64,000 nt of DNA from Scandinavium sp002470465. GTDB lineage: Bacteria > Pseudomonadota > Gammaproteobacteria > Enterobacterales > Enterobacteriaceae. The notes under the pieces are model-generated. The model was not told the DNA's origin and made no database searches. It worked only from the letters and a program-made list of their open reading frames with translations. A program made the translations under genes and the position numbers. Shown in pieces: positions 9,215-18,205 of this stretch (positions are counted from its first letter, which is position 1; each line of letters starts with the position of its first letter). The DNA is taken from NCBI RefSeq assembly GCF_040750395.1, contig NZ_JBFLVD010000011.1, positions 124,001-188,000 of the forward strand. The letters are read 5' to 3'.

Positions 9215-9823
9215 AAAAAATTTGCCATCACCTGTGCCTTACTGACCAGCGTCGTAGCAAGTCAGGTTTGGGCTGATGCCGCAGGCGATTTGAAAAGCCG
9301 TCTGGATAAGGTCAGCAGCTTCCATGCGAGCTTCACGCAGAAAGTGACCGACGGCAGCGGGAATGCAGTTCAGGACGGGCAGGGCGATTTGTCGGTTAAG
9401 CGTCCAAACTTGTTTAACTGGCACATGACGCAGCCGGACGAAAGCATTCTGGTGTCCGATGGGAAAACGCTCTGGTTCTACAATCCGTTTGTTGAGCAGG
9501 CTACTGCTACCTGGCTGAAAGATGCGACCAGCAACACGCCGTTTATGCTGATTGCCCGCAACCAGTCCAGCGACTGGCAGCAGTACAACATTAAGCAGAG
9601 CGGTGACGACTTCGTCCTGACGCCAAAAGGCAGCAACGGAAACCTGAAAGAGTTCACCATTAACGTCAGCCGTGACGGCACCATCCATCAATTCAGCGCC
9701 ATCGAACAGGACGATCAGCGTAGCAGCTACCAGCTGAAGTCCCAGCAGAACGGCGCGGTGGATGCGTCTAAATTCACCTTTACGCCACCGAAAGGCGTTA
9801 CGGTAGACGATCAGCGTAAATAA
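9212..9823 (+). CDS. lolA: Outer-membrane lipoprotein carrier LolA
   Basis: Periplasmic chaperone that takes lipoproteins from the LolCDE transporter and hands them to LolB at the outer membrane. It has 203 residues, the E. coli length. The signal peptide MKKFAITCALLTSVVASQVWA is followed by the mature start DAAGDLKSRLDKVSSFHASF. The conserved segments LFNWHMTQPDE and LWFYNPFVEQ of the beta-barrel-like fold are visible. It is followed nine bases later by rarA. Confidence 0.97.
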   Translation: MKKFAITCALLTSVVASQVWADAAGDLKSRLDKVSSFHASFTQKVTDGSGNAVQDGQGDLSVKRPNLFNWHMTQPDESILVSDGKTLWFYNPFVEQATATWLKDATSNTPFMLIARNQSSDWQQYNIKQSGDDFVLTPKGSNGNLKEFTINVSRDGTIHQFSAIEQDDQRSSYQLKSQQNGAVDASKFTFTPPKGVTVDDQRK

Positions 9824-9832
9824 GAGGCGTGC

Positions 9833-11176
9833 GTGAGCAATCTGTCGCTCGATTTTTCCGATAATGCGTTTCAACCTCTGGCCGCCCGCATGCGGCCAGA
9901 AAATTTAGCGCAGTACATTGGTCAGCAACACCTGCTGGCTACCGGTAAGCCGCTGCCGCGGGCCATTGAAGCAGGGCACCTGCATTCGATGATTCTGTGG
10001 GGGCCGCCGGGAACCGGAAAAACGACGCTGGCGGAAGTGATTGCCCGCTATGCCAACGCCGACGTGGAGCGCATCTCTGCCGTCACGTCCGGCGTGAAGG
10101 AAATTCGTGAAGCCATTGAACGCGCCCGACAAAACCGCAATGCCGGGCGACGTACGATCCTGTTTGTCGATGAGGTCCATCGCTTTAACAAAAGCCAGCA
10201 GGACGCATTTCTGCCGCACATCGAAGACGGCACCATCTTTTTCATCGGCGCGACAACGGAAAACCCCTCATTCGAACTCAATTCAGCGCTGTTGTCCCGG
10301 GCGCGTGTTTACCTGCTGAAATCGCTCACCGTTGAGGATATTGAGCAGGTGCTGACTCAGGCAATGACGGACAGCGCCCGTGGCTACGGCGGTCAGGATA
10401 TCGTTCTGCCGGACGAGACACGCAAGGCAATCGCCGAACTGGTCAACGGCGATGCACGCCGGGCTCTGAACACGCTGGAAATGATGGCGGATATGGCGGA
10501 GCTTGATGCTTCCGGCAAGCGGGTTTTAAAGCCAGAACTGCTGACCGAAATTGCCGGCGAGCGCAGTGCCCGTTTCGATAACAAAGGCGACCGTTTCTAC
10601 GATTTAATCTCCGCCTTCCACAAGTCCGTTCGCGGCAGCGCGCCGGATGCCGCGCTTTACTGGTATGCGCGTATCATCACCGCCGGAGGCGATCCGCTTT
10701 ATGTCGCCCGCCGTTGCCTGGCGATAGCCTCTGAAGATGTCGGCAATGCCGATCCGCGCGCAATGCAGGTCGCTATTTCTGCCTGGGACTGTTTTACCCG
10801 CGTCGGGCCTGCGGAAGGTGAACGTGCCATAGCGCAGGCTATTGTTTATCTTGCCTGTGCGCCGAAGAGTAACGCCGTTTATACCGCGTTCAAAGCGGCG
10901 ATGGCGGATGCCCGTGAACGTCCGGACTATGACGTGCCGGTGCACCTGCGCAACGCGCCAACAAAACTGATGAAAGAGATGGGCTACGGGCAGGAGTATC
11001 GCTATGCTCACGATGAGCCTAATGCGTACGCGGCGGGAGAAGCCTATTTCCCGCCGGAAATGTCGCCAACGCGCTATTACCATCCCACATCTCGCGGTCT
11101 GGAAGGCAAGATTGGTGAAAAGCTCGCCTGGCTTGCCGAACAGGATCAAAATAGCCCCATAAAACGCTACCGCTAA
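9833..11176 (+). CDS. rarA: Replication-associated recombination protein RarA
   Basis: Cytosolic AAA+ ATPase of the RarA/WRNIP1 family that acts at stalled replication forks and DNA ends and interacts with single-strand-binding protein. It has 447 residues, the E. coli length. Walker A GPPGTGKT is at 57-64, Walker B with DEVH at about 111-116, sensor 1 GATTENPSFE follows, and the C-terminal tetramerisation domain ends SPIKRYR. The start codon is GTG, nine bases after the lolA stop, as in the E. coli lolA-rarA unit. Confidence 0.97.
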   Translation: MSNLSLDFSDNAFQPLAARMRPENLAQYIGQQHLLATGKPLPRAIEAGHLHSMILWGPPGTGKTTLAEVIARYANADVERISAVTSGVKEIREAIERARQNRNAGRRTILFVDEVHRFNKSQQDAFLPHIEDGTIFFIGATTENPSFELNSALLSRARVYLLKSLTVEDIEQVLTQAMTDSARGYGGQDIVLPDETRKAIAELVNGDARRALNTLEMMADMAELDASGKRVLKPELLTEIAGERSARFDNKGDRFYDLISAFHKSVRGSAPDAALYWYARIITAGGDPLYVARRCLAIASEDVGNADPRAMQVAISAWDCFTRVGPAEGERAIAQAIVYLACAPKSNAVYTAFKAAMADARERPDYDVPVHLRNAPTKLMKEMGYGQEYRYAHDEPNAYAAGEAYFPPEMSPTRYYHPTSRGLEGKIGEKLAWLAEQDQNSPIKRYR

Positions 11177-11211
11177 ACAGGGCGTTGCGGTAAGGTTATC
11201 ACTGTATCCCT

Positions 11212-11240
11212 AAAGACCGCAGGCTGCGGTCTTTTTCCTC
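11212..11240 (+). terminator. rarA terminator
   Basis: Stem AAAGACCGC/GCGGTCTTT (11212-11220 and 11226-11234) with a 5-base loop and a following T-rich tail, between rarA and serS. Confidence 0.85.
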
Positions 11241-11268
11241 ATTTTAATTCGATAAGCACAGGATAAGC

Positions 11269-12561
11269 ATGCTCGATCCCAATCTGCTGCGTACCGAGCC
11301 AGACGCAGTCGCAGAAAAACTGGCACGCCGGGGCTTTAAGCTGGATGTAGATAAGCTGCGCGCTCTTGAAGAGCGTCGTAAAGTTCTGCAGGTAAACACC
11401 GAAAATCTGCAGGCAGAGCGCAATTCGCGATCGAAATCCATCGGCCAGGCAAAAGCGCGCGGGGAAGACATCGAGCCATTACGCCTGGAAGTGAACAAGC
11501 TGGGTGAAGATCTGGATGCTGCGAAGGCTGAGCTGGAAACGCTGCTCGCAGAAATTCGTGATATCGCACTGACTCTGCCAAACATTCCTGATGACTGCGT
11601 TCCGCTGGGCAAAGACGACAGCGAAAACGTGGAGGTCAGTCGCTGGGGCGAGCCGCGTAAGTTCGATTTTGAAGTTCGCGATCACGTGACGCTGGGTGAA
11701 ATGGCGAAGGGCCTCGATTTCGCTGCCGCCGTTAAGCTGACCGGTTCCCGCTTTGTTGTGATGCAGGGGCAAATCGCGCGTATGCATCGTGCCCTGAGCC
11801 AGTTCATGCTGGATCTGCACACCGAGCAGCACGGTTACATGGAAAACTATGTGCCGTACCTGGTGAACCAGGACACGCTGTACGGTACAGGCCAGCTGCC
11901 TAAGTTTGGCGGCGATCTGTTCCACACCCGCCCGCTGGAAGAAGAAGCCGACAGCAGCAACTATGCTCTGATCCCGACCGCTGAAGTCCCGCTGACCAAC
12001 CTGGTACGCGACGAAATCATCGACGAAGACAGCCTGCCGATCAAAATGACCGCGCATACCCCATGCTTCCGCTCCGAAGCGGGTTCCTACGGGCGTGATA
12101 CACGCGGCCTGATCCGTATGCACCAGTTCGATAAGGTTGAGATGGTGCAGATCGTTCGTCCGGAAGAGTCGATGGATGCGCTGGAAGAGATGACTGGCCA
12201 TGCTGAGAAAGTGCTGCAGCTGCTGGGTCTGCCTTACCGTAAAGTTCTGCTGTGCAGCGGCGATATCGGCTTCGGTGCGCGCAAAACCTACGACCTCGAA
12301 GTCTGGTTGCCGGCGCAGGACACCTATCGTGAGATCTCCTCCATTTCTAACTGCTGGGATTTCCAGGCGCGCCGCATGCAGGCTCGTTGCCGCAGTAAAG
12401 CAGACAAGAAAACCCGTCTGGTGCATACGCTGAATGGTTCTGGCCTGGCTGTGGGTCGTACGCTGGTTGCCGTGCTGGAAAACTATCAGCAGGCAGATGG
12501 TCGTATTGCGGTGCCAGAAGTGTTGCGTCCTTATATGAACGGTCTTGAGTTTATCGGCTGA
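11269..12561 (+). CDS. serS: Seryl-tRNA synthetase
   Basis: Class II aminoacyl-tRNA synthetase that charges tRNA-Ser and also tRNA-Sec. It has 430 residues, the E. coli length. The N-terminal antiparallel coiled coil that grips the tRNA long variable arm is at about 30-100. Motif 2 lies around CFRSEAGSYGRDTRGL and motif 3 around GSGLAVGRTLVAVLEN. It is flanked by terminators on both sides, so it is probably a single-gene unit. Confidence 0.98.
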   Translation: MLDPNLLRTEPDAVAEKLARRGFKLDVDKLRALEERRKVLQVNTENLQAERNSRSKSIGQAKARGEDIEPLRLEVNKLGEDLDAAKAELETLLAEIRDIALTLPNIPDDCVPLGKDDSENVEVSRWGEPRKFDFEVRDHVTLGEMAKGLDFAAAVKLTGSRFVVMQGQIARMHRALSQFMLDLHTEQHGYMENYVPYLVNQDTLYGTGQLPKFGGDLFHTRPLEEEADSSNYALIPTAEVPLTNLVRDEIIDEDSLPIKMTAHTPCFRSEAGSYGRDTRGLIRMHQFDKVEMVQIVRPEESMDALEEMTGHAEKVLQLLGLPYRKVLLCSGDIGFGARKTYDLEVWLPAQDTYREISSISNCWDFQARRMQARCRSKADKKTRLVHTLNGSGLAVGRTLVAVLENYQQADGRIAVPEVLRPYMNGLEFIG

Positions 12562-12578
12562 GTCCGACATTTCTGATG

Positions 12579-12604
12579 AAAAAGCGCCTGAGGGCGCTTT
12601 TTTT
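12579..12604 (+). terminator. serS terminator
   Basis: Stem AAAGCGCC/GGCGCTTT (12581-12588 and 12593-12600) with a TGAG loop and a seven-T run. Confidence 0.92.
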
Positions 12605-12613
12605 GTGCCTGTC

Positions 12614-12662
12614 TTGATGCTGAGCAATAACCCTTCGGTTGAAAGCGTAGATACTCCCTTAG
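12614..12662 (+). promoter_or_regulatory. FNR box and dms promoter
   Basis: TTGAT-GCTG-AGCAA at 12614-12627 matches the FNR consensus TTGAT-N4-ATCAA with one mismatch. A -10-like GATACT lies at 12650-12655, which puts the start near 12662 and the FNR box centre (12620.5) about 41.5 bases upstream, the class II activator position. E. coli dmsA is FNR-activated from an equivalent site. Confidence 0.8.
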
Positions 12663-12760
12663 AATTATAAGCAGCATAAAATTCTAAAAAAGACTGATTT
12701 CGTTATATGCATAACTATATAGCGAATAGATCATTTCAATGAGCAATGAAGTGAGTATCC

Positions 12761-15205
12761 ATGAAAATTAAAGCCCCCGATGCTTTGCTGAGCGCAGAAG
12801 TCAGTCGCCGAGGTTTGATGAAAACCTCGGCGATTGGCGGACTGGCGATCGCCAGTAGCGCGTTCACCTTACCGTTCACCCGTATCGCTAATGCAGCGGA
12901 AGCCATCGCGCCTGGCAGCGCTGACGGCAAAGTTGTCTGGAGCGCCTGTACGGTCAACTGCGGCAGCCGCTGCCCATTGCGTATGCATGTGGTGGACGGT
13001 GAAATCAAATATGTCGAAACGGATAATACCGGTGATGACAACTATGATGGCCTTCACCAGGTGCGCGCCTGCCTGCGTGGCCGCTCCATGCGTCGTCGCG
13101 TCTATAACCCGGATCGTCTGAAATACCCGATGAAACGCGTTGGCAAGCGCGGTGAAGGAAAATTTGAGCGCATCAGCTGGGAAGAGGCGTATGACACCAT
13201 CGCCAGCAACATGCAGCGCCTGATCAAAGACTACGGCAACGAATCCATCTACCTGAACTACGGCACCGGTACGCTGGGGGGCACCATGACCCGTTCCTGG
13301 CCGCCGGGGAATACGCTGATTGCCCGCCTGATGAACTGCTGCGGCGGTTATCTGAACCACTATGGTGATTATTCAACCGCGCAGATTGCGATGGGCCTGA
13401 ACTACACGTACGGCGGCTGGGCCGACGGCAACAGCCCCTCAGATATCGAAAACAGCGAGCTGGTTGTGTTGTTTGGTAACAACCCGGGCGAAACACGCAT
13501 GAGCGGCGGCGGCGTGACGTACTACCTCGAGCAGGCTCGTCAAAAGTCCAATGCCCGCATGATCATTGTCGATCCACGCTACACCGATACCGGTGCCGGA
13601 CGTGAAGATGAATGGATCCCCATTCGTCCGGGAACCGATGCGGCGCTGATCTCTGCGCTGGCGTGGGTGATGATCAAAGAGAACCTGGTCGATCAGCCAT
13701 TCCTGGATAAGTATTGCGTGGGTTATGACGAGAAAACCATGCCCGCGGGTGCGCCAGCGAATGGTCACTACAAGGCCTATATTCTCGGTCAGGGTAATGA
13801 CGCTACGGCGAAAACGCCGGAATGGGCTTCAGCGATCACCGGTATTCCGGCCGAACGCATCGTCAAGCTCGCCCGTGAAATCGGCAACGCAAAACGCGCT
13901 TTTATCAGCCAGGGCTGGGGCCCGCAGCGTCATGCTAATGGCGAACTGGTTTCCCGTGCAATTGCGATGCTGGCGATCCTCACCGGTAACGTCGGCATTA
14001 ATGGTGGCAATACAGGGGCGCGTGAAGGTTCTTACGATCTGCCGTTTGTCCGCATGCCGACGCTGGATAACCCGATACAGACCAGCATTTCGATGTTTAT
14101 GTGGACCGATGCCATTGAGCGTGGAGCGGAAATGACCGCCCTTCGCGACGGCGTGCAGGGGAAAGATAAGCTCGACGTGCCTGTTAAAATGGTCTGGAAC
14201 TATGCCGGCAACTGCATCATTAACCAGCACTCAGACATCAACCGCACGCATGACATCCTGCAGGATGACAAGAAGTGTGAGCTGATTGTGGTGGTGGATT
14301 GCCACATGACTTCTTCGGCGAAATACGCAGATATTCTGCTGCCGGACTGCACCGCATCAGAACAGATGGACTTCGCGCTGGATGCTTCCTGCGGCAACAT
14401 GTCCTACGTGATTTTTGCTGACCAGGCGATCAAGCCGCGTTTTGAGTGCAAAACCATCTATGAGATGACCACGCAGCTGGCGAAACGCATGGGCGTTGAG
14501 CAGAAGTTCACCGAAGGTCGCTCCCAGGAAGAGTGGTTGCGTCATCTGTATGAGCAATCTCGTCAGGCGATCCCTGAGCTGCCTTCCTTCGATGAATTCC
14601 GCAAACAGGGCATGTTCAAACAGCGCGACCCGGAAGGGCATCACGTGGCATACAAAGCGTTCCGTGAAGATCCGGTTGCCAATCCTTTGACGACGCCATC
14701 GGGCAAAATTGAAATCTACTCTGCGGAGCTGGCAAAAATCGCCGCAACGTGGGAGCTGGTACCGGGCGACGTTATCGACCCGCTGCCAATTTACGATCCG
14801 GGCTTTGAGAACTACAACGACCCACTGAGCAAACAGTATCCGCTCCAGCTGACCGGTTTCCACTATAAAGCGCGAGCACACTCCACCTACGGCAACGTTG
14901 AAGTGCTGAAAGCCGCCTGCCGTCAGGAAATGTGGATTAACCCCATGGATGCGCAGAAGCGCGGCATCAGCAATGGCGATCGGGTGAAGATTTTCAACGG
15001 CCGCGGTGAAGTACACATTGAGGCGAAGGTCACTCCGCGCATGATGCCGGGTGTGGTGGCGTTAGGTGAGGGTGCATGGTACGCCCCGGATGCGAAAGGG
15101 GTGGACCAGGCGGGCTGCATTAACGTGCTGACCACCCAGCGTCCATCGCCGCTGGCGAAGGGTAACCCGTCGCACACTAACCTCGTTCAGGTCGAAAAAG
15201 CGTAA
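12761..15205 (+). CDS. dmsA: Anaerobic DMSO reductase catalytic subunit A
   Basis: Molybdopterin-guanine-dinucleotide enzyme that reduces DMSO and N-oxides at the outer face of the inner membrane during anaerobic respiration. It has 814 residues, full length. The twin-arginine leader SRRGLMK (Arg16-Arg17) has a likely cut after Ala45. The FS0 cluster ligands are Cys63, Cys67, Cys71 and Cys104. The NHYGDYSTAQ segment contains the serine expected to ligate Mo. The C-terminal MopB domain is intact, ending NLVQVEKA. It is the first gene of dmsABC, with dmsB ten bases later. Confidence 0.98.
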   Translation: MKIKAPDALLSAEVSRRGLMKTSAIGGLAIASSAFTLPFTRIANAAEAIAPGSADGKVVWSACTVNCGSRCPLRMHVVDGEIKYVETDNTGDDNYDGLHQVRACLRGRSMRRRVYNPDRLKYPMKRVGKRGEGKFERISWEEAYDTIASNMQRLIKDYGNESIYLNYGTGTLGGTMTRSWPPGNTLIARLMNCCGGYLNHYGDYSTAQIAMGLNYTYGGWADGNSPSDIENSELVVLFGNNPGETRMSGGGVTYYLEQARQKSNARMIIVDPRYTDTGAGREDEWIPIRPGTDAALISALAWVMIKENLVDQPFLDKYCVGYDEKTMPAGAPANGHYKAYILGQGNDATAKTPEWASAITGIPAERIVKLAREIGNAKRAFISQGWGPQRHANGELVSRAIAMLAILTGNVGINGGNTGAREGSYDLPFVRMPTLDNPIQTSISMFMWTDAIERGAEMTALRDGVQGKDKLDVPVKMVWNYAGNCIINQHSDINRTHDILQDDKKCELIVVVDCHMTSSAKYADILLPDCTASEQMDFALDASCGNMSYVIFADQAIKPRFECKTIYEMTTQLAKRMGVEQKFTEGRSQEEWLRHLYEQSRQAIPELPSFDEFRKQGMFKQRDPEGHHVAYKAFREDPVANPLTTPSGKIEIYSAELAKIAATWELVPGDVIDPLPIYDPGFENYNDPLSKQYPLQLTGFHYKARAHSTYGNVEVLKAACRQEMWINPMDAQKRGISNGDRVKIFNGRGEVHIEAKVTPRMMPGVVALGEGAWYAPDAKGVDQAGCINVLTTQRPSPLAKGNPSHTNLVQVEKA

Positions 15206-15215
15206 GGAGTAACCG

Positions 15216-15833
15216 ATGACCACTCAGTATGGATTTTTTATTGATTCCAGTCGCTGCACCGGTTGCAAAACCTGCGAACTGGCTTGTAAAGACTACAAAG
15301 ATCTTACTCCGGACGTCAGCTTCCGCCGTATTTATGAATACGCGGGCGGCGACTGGCAGGAAGATAACGGCACCTGGCATCAGAACGTTTTTGCCTATTA
15401 CCTGTCGATTGCCTGTAACCACTGCGAAGACCCGGCCTGTACCAAGGTCTGTCCGAGCGGGGCGATGCACAAGCGTGAAGATGGTTTTGTGGTGGTCAAT
15501 GAAGATGTCTGCATCGGCTGTAAATACTGCCACATGGCATGCCCGTATGGCGCGCCGCAGTACAACGAAGCCAAAGGCCATATGACCAAGTGCGACGGCT
15601 GCCATTCCCGCGTTGCGGACGGCAAAAAACCGATCTGTGTTGAATCCTGCCCGCTGCGCGCGCTGGACTTTGGGCCGATTGAAGAGCTGCGTAAGAAACA
15701 CGGTCAGCTGGCTGCGGTTGCACCGTTGCCGTCTGCGCACTTCACAAAGCCGAGCATTGTTATCAAACCTAACGCCAACAGCCGTCCGACGGGTGACACC
15801 ACCGGCTATCTGGCAAACCCGAAGGAGGTTTAA
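15216..15833 (+). CDS. dmsB: DMSO reductase iron-sulfur subunit B
   Basis: Electron-transfer subunit carrying four [4Fe-4S] clusters between the quinol-oxidising DmsC and catalytic DmsA. It has 205 residues, the E. coli length. Four cysteine groups are visible: CTGCKTCELAC, CNHCEDPACTKVC, CIGCKYCHMACPYG and CDGC...CVESC. It has no signal peptide of its own and is expected to ride with DmsA through the Tat system. GAAGGAGG near its 3' end serves as the dmsC ribosome-binding site. Confidence 0.98.
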   Translation: MTTQYGFFIDSSRCTGCKTCELACKDYKDLTPDVSFRRIYEYAGGDWQEDNGTWHQNVFAYYLSIACNHCEDPACTKVCPSGAMHKREDGFVVVNEDVCIGCKYCHMACPYGAPQYNEAKGHMTKCDGCHSRVADGKKPICVESCPLRALDFGPIEELRKKHGQLAAVAPLPSAHFTKPSIVIKPNANSRPTGDTTGYLANPKEV

Positions 15834-15834
15834 G

Positions 15835-16698
15835 ATGGGAAGTGGATGGCATGAATGGCCGCTGATGATCTTCACGGTGCTCGGGCAGGGCGTGGCGGGC
15901 GGTTTTATCGTTCTGGCGCTGGCGCTGATGAAAGGCGAACTTTCCCGTGAACAGCAGCGCCTGGTGGTGCTGAGCATGTTTGTCCTGTGGGTGCTGATGG
16001 GCATTGGCTTCATCGCTTCTGTTCTGCATCTGGGCTCGCCACTGCGTGCATTTAACTCGCTGAACCGCATTGGTGGATCCTCGCTGAGTAACGAAATTGC
16101 CAGCGGCTCCGTGTTCTTTGCGGTGGGTGGCATTGGCTGGCTGTTAGCTGTGCTGAACAAACTGCCTCAGGCGCTGCGTAGCCTGTGGTTAGTTCTGACG
16201 ATGGTGCTGGGCGTAGTGTTTGTCTGGATGATGGTGCGCGTCTATAACACCATTGATACCGTACCAACCTGGTACAGCGTCTGGACGCCGATGAGTTTCT
16301 TCCTGACGATGTTTATCGGCGGGCCGCTGCTCGGTTACCTTCTGCTGCGTGCGGCGGGTGTGGACGGCTGGGCAATGCGCCTTTTGCCTGCGGTATCACT
16401 GTTGGCACTGGTGGTCAGCGCTATCGTCGTCATGATGCAGGGCAGTGAGCTTGCAACGATCCACAGCTCTATCCAGCAGGCATCTGCGCTGGTTCCGGCT
16501 TATGGCGAGCTGATGGCCTGGCGTCTGGTTGCGCTGGCGTTAGCGCTGATGTGCTGGATTGCACCACAGCTGAAAGGACGTCAGCCAGCGGTGCCGCTGC
16601 TGAGCGTGGCTTTTGTACTTGTCGTTGTTGGCGAACTGATCGGTCGCGGTGTTTTCTACGGTCTGCATATGACCGTCGGCATGGCGATCGCCAGCTAA
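15835..16698 (+). CDS. dmsC: DMSO reductase membrane anchor C
   Basis: Integral membrane subunit that anchors DmsAB and oxidises menaquinol. It has 287 residues, the E. coli length, with about eight hydrophobic helices from residue 10 to the C terminus. It starts MGSGWHEWPLMIFTVLGQ, one base after the dmsB stop, with a strong AAGGAGG upstream. It is the last gene of the operon; no ycaC follows, unlike in K-12. Confidence 0.97.
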   Translation: MGSGWHEWPLMIFTVLGQGVAGGFIVLALALMKGELSREQQRLVVLSMFVLWVLMGIGFIASVLHLGSPLRAFNSLNRIGGSSLSNEIASGSVFFAVGGIGWLLAVLNKLPQALRSLWLVLTMVLGVVFVWMMVRVYNTIDTVPTWYSVWTPMSFFLTMFIGGPLLGYLLLRAAGVDGWAMRLLPAVSLLALVVSAIVVMMQGSELATIHSSIQQASALVPAYGELMAWRLVALALALMCWIAPQLKGRQPAVPLLSVAFVLVVVGELIGRGVFYGLHMTVGMAIAS

Positions 16699-16708
16699 GT
16701 TGCTATTT

Positions 16709-16733
16709 GCGCCGGGCCTTCATGGCCTGGCGC
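16709..16733 (+). terminator. Possible dmsC terminator hairpin
   Basis: A GC-rich stem GCGCCGGGCC/GGCCTGGCGC (one G-T pair) with a TTCAT loop lies ten bases after dmsC. No T-run follows, so termination here would be weak or Rho-assisted. The rest of the gap to ycaD (to 16973) is AT-rich, with no other feature that I can identify. Confidence 0.4.
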
Positions 16734-16973
16734 TGCAAAAAATGCCTGTCTTCCATGAAATTTTTCTTCTGAAAATAAGCCGCTGTTTTTCTAATTCCTT
16801 AATTAAAACAATGGAATAATTTATTAATAAATTCCGTTACCGTTCCGTTGGATTAAAAAATTCTATTGTTCCTCTGAAAACCGCGTCAGCGCTGGCCTGA
16901 GGGGAATTGACATTGCGCGTGGCGGTGTCATGATGCGCACGAATTTTGAACTTCCTCACGGTTTTTTTAATCC

Positions 16974-18122
16974 ATGTCCACGTATTCCCGCCCGGTGCTG
17001 TTTCTGCTCTGCGGCCTACTTTTGTTGACGCTGGCGATCGCAGTGCTGAACACGCTCGTCCCGCTTTGGCTCGCTCATGAGCATTTGCCAACCTGGCAGG
17101 TGGGGATGGTGGGCTCATCTTATTTCACCGGCAATCTGGTGGGCACGCTGCTCTGCGGGCGGTTGATTAAGTACTTTGGCTTCAACCGCAGCTACTATCT
17201 TGCGTCGCTGATTTTTGCCGTGAGCTGTGTAGGCTTAGGGCTGAATGTGGGCTTCTGGAGCTGGCTGAGCTGGCGATTCCTTGCGGGCGTTGGCTGCGCG
17301 ATGATTTGGGTCGTCGTGGAAAGCGCACTGATGTGCAGCGGCACCTCGCGTAACCGCGGTCGCCTGCTGGCCGCCTATATGATGGTGTATTACGTGGGCA
17401 CTGTCCTTGGCCAACTGATGGTCAGCAAGCTGCCGACAGACCTGATGAGCGTCCTGCCATGGGTGACCGGCATGGTGCTCGCGGCCATACTGCCGTTGCT
17501 GTTTGCCCGTATCGTTAATCACTCCCAGGAAGAGCATGCGCCGACGCAGGTCTGGCCTATGCTGAAGCTCCGTCAGGCGCGTCTGGGCGTGAATGGCTGC
17601 ATTATTTCGGGTATTGTGCTGGGTTCACTGTATGGCCTGATGCCGCTGTTTCTGAACCACCAGGGCGTTAGCGATGCCGGTATCGGCTTCTGGATGGCGG
17701 TGATGGTCAGCGCGGGTATTATCGGCCAGTGGCCAATTGGGCGCCTTGCTGACCGCTATGGCCGCTTACTGGTCCTGCGCGTTCAGGTTTTTGTGGTTAT
17801 TCTCGGCTGTCTGGCAATGCTCAGCGGTGCAGCGATGGCGCCAACGCTGTTTATTCTTGGGGCGGCAGGCTTCACGCTTTACCCTGTCGCGATGGCGTGG
17901 GCATGTGAGAAAGTGCAACATCATCAGCTGGTCGCCATGAATCAGGCGCTGCTGCTGAGTTACACCATCGGTAGCCTGCTTGGCCCGACGTTCACCTCTA
18001 TGCTGATGCAGAACTACTCGGATAACCTGTTGTTCGTGATGATTGCCTGCGTTTCGTTTATTTACCTGCTGATGCTGCTGCGTAAAGCCGGACATCACCC
18101 GACGCCAGTGGCGCACGCCTGA
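16974..18122 (+). CDS. ycaD: MFS transporter YcaD
   Basis: Inner-membrane major facilitator superfamily protein of unknown substrate. It has 382 residues, the E. coli length, with about 12 hydrophobic segments. MFS-type loop signatures GRLIKYFG (after helix 2) and GRLADRYGRLLV (between helices 8 and 9) are visible. The ATG is preceded by little recognisable Shine-Dalgarno sequence, but conservation starts at MSTYSRPV. It stands between dmsC and a LysR-type gene and ends in a strong terminator. Confidence 0.93.
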   Translation: MSTYSRPVLFLLCGLLLLTLAIAVLNTLVPLWLAHEHLPTWQVGMVGSSYFTGNLVGTLLCGRLIKYFGFNRSYYLASLIFAVSCVGLGLNVGFWSWLSWRFLAGVGCAMIWVVVESALMCSGTSRNRGRLLAAYMMVYYVGTVLGQLMVSKLPTDLMSVLPWVTGMVLAAILPLLFARIVNHSQEEHAPTQVWPMLKLRQARLGVNGCIISGIVLGSLYGLMPLFLNHQGVSDAGIGFWMAVMVSAGIIGQWPIGRLADRYGRLLVLRVQVFVVILGCLAMLSGAAMAPTLFILGAAGFTLYPVAMAWACEKVQHHQLVAMNQALLLSYTIGSLLGPTFTSMLMQNYSDNLLFVMIACVSFIYLLMLLRKAGHHPTPVAHA

Positions 18123-18124
18123 AG

Positions 18125-18157
18125 AAAAAAGCCTGTCGAATGACAGGCTTTTTTCTT
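18125..18157 (+). terminator. ycaD terminator
   Basis: A 13-bp perfect stem AAAAAAGCCTGTC/GACAGGCTTTTTT with a GAAT loop; the A and T runs make it usable from both strands. Confidence 0.93.
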
Positions 18158-18205
18158 TGCCCGCTCTTCGGTAAGGTGTCGTTTCCCCGCAAAAAAGGAC
18201 GCCTG

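Noticed and set aside
11479..12627. A 382-codon open frame antisense to serS.
   Set aside because: It is a shadow of serS; its start lies in the serS terminator and its product is unlike known proteins.
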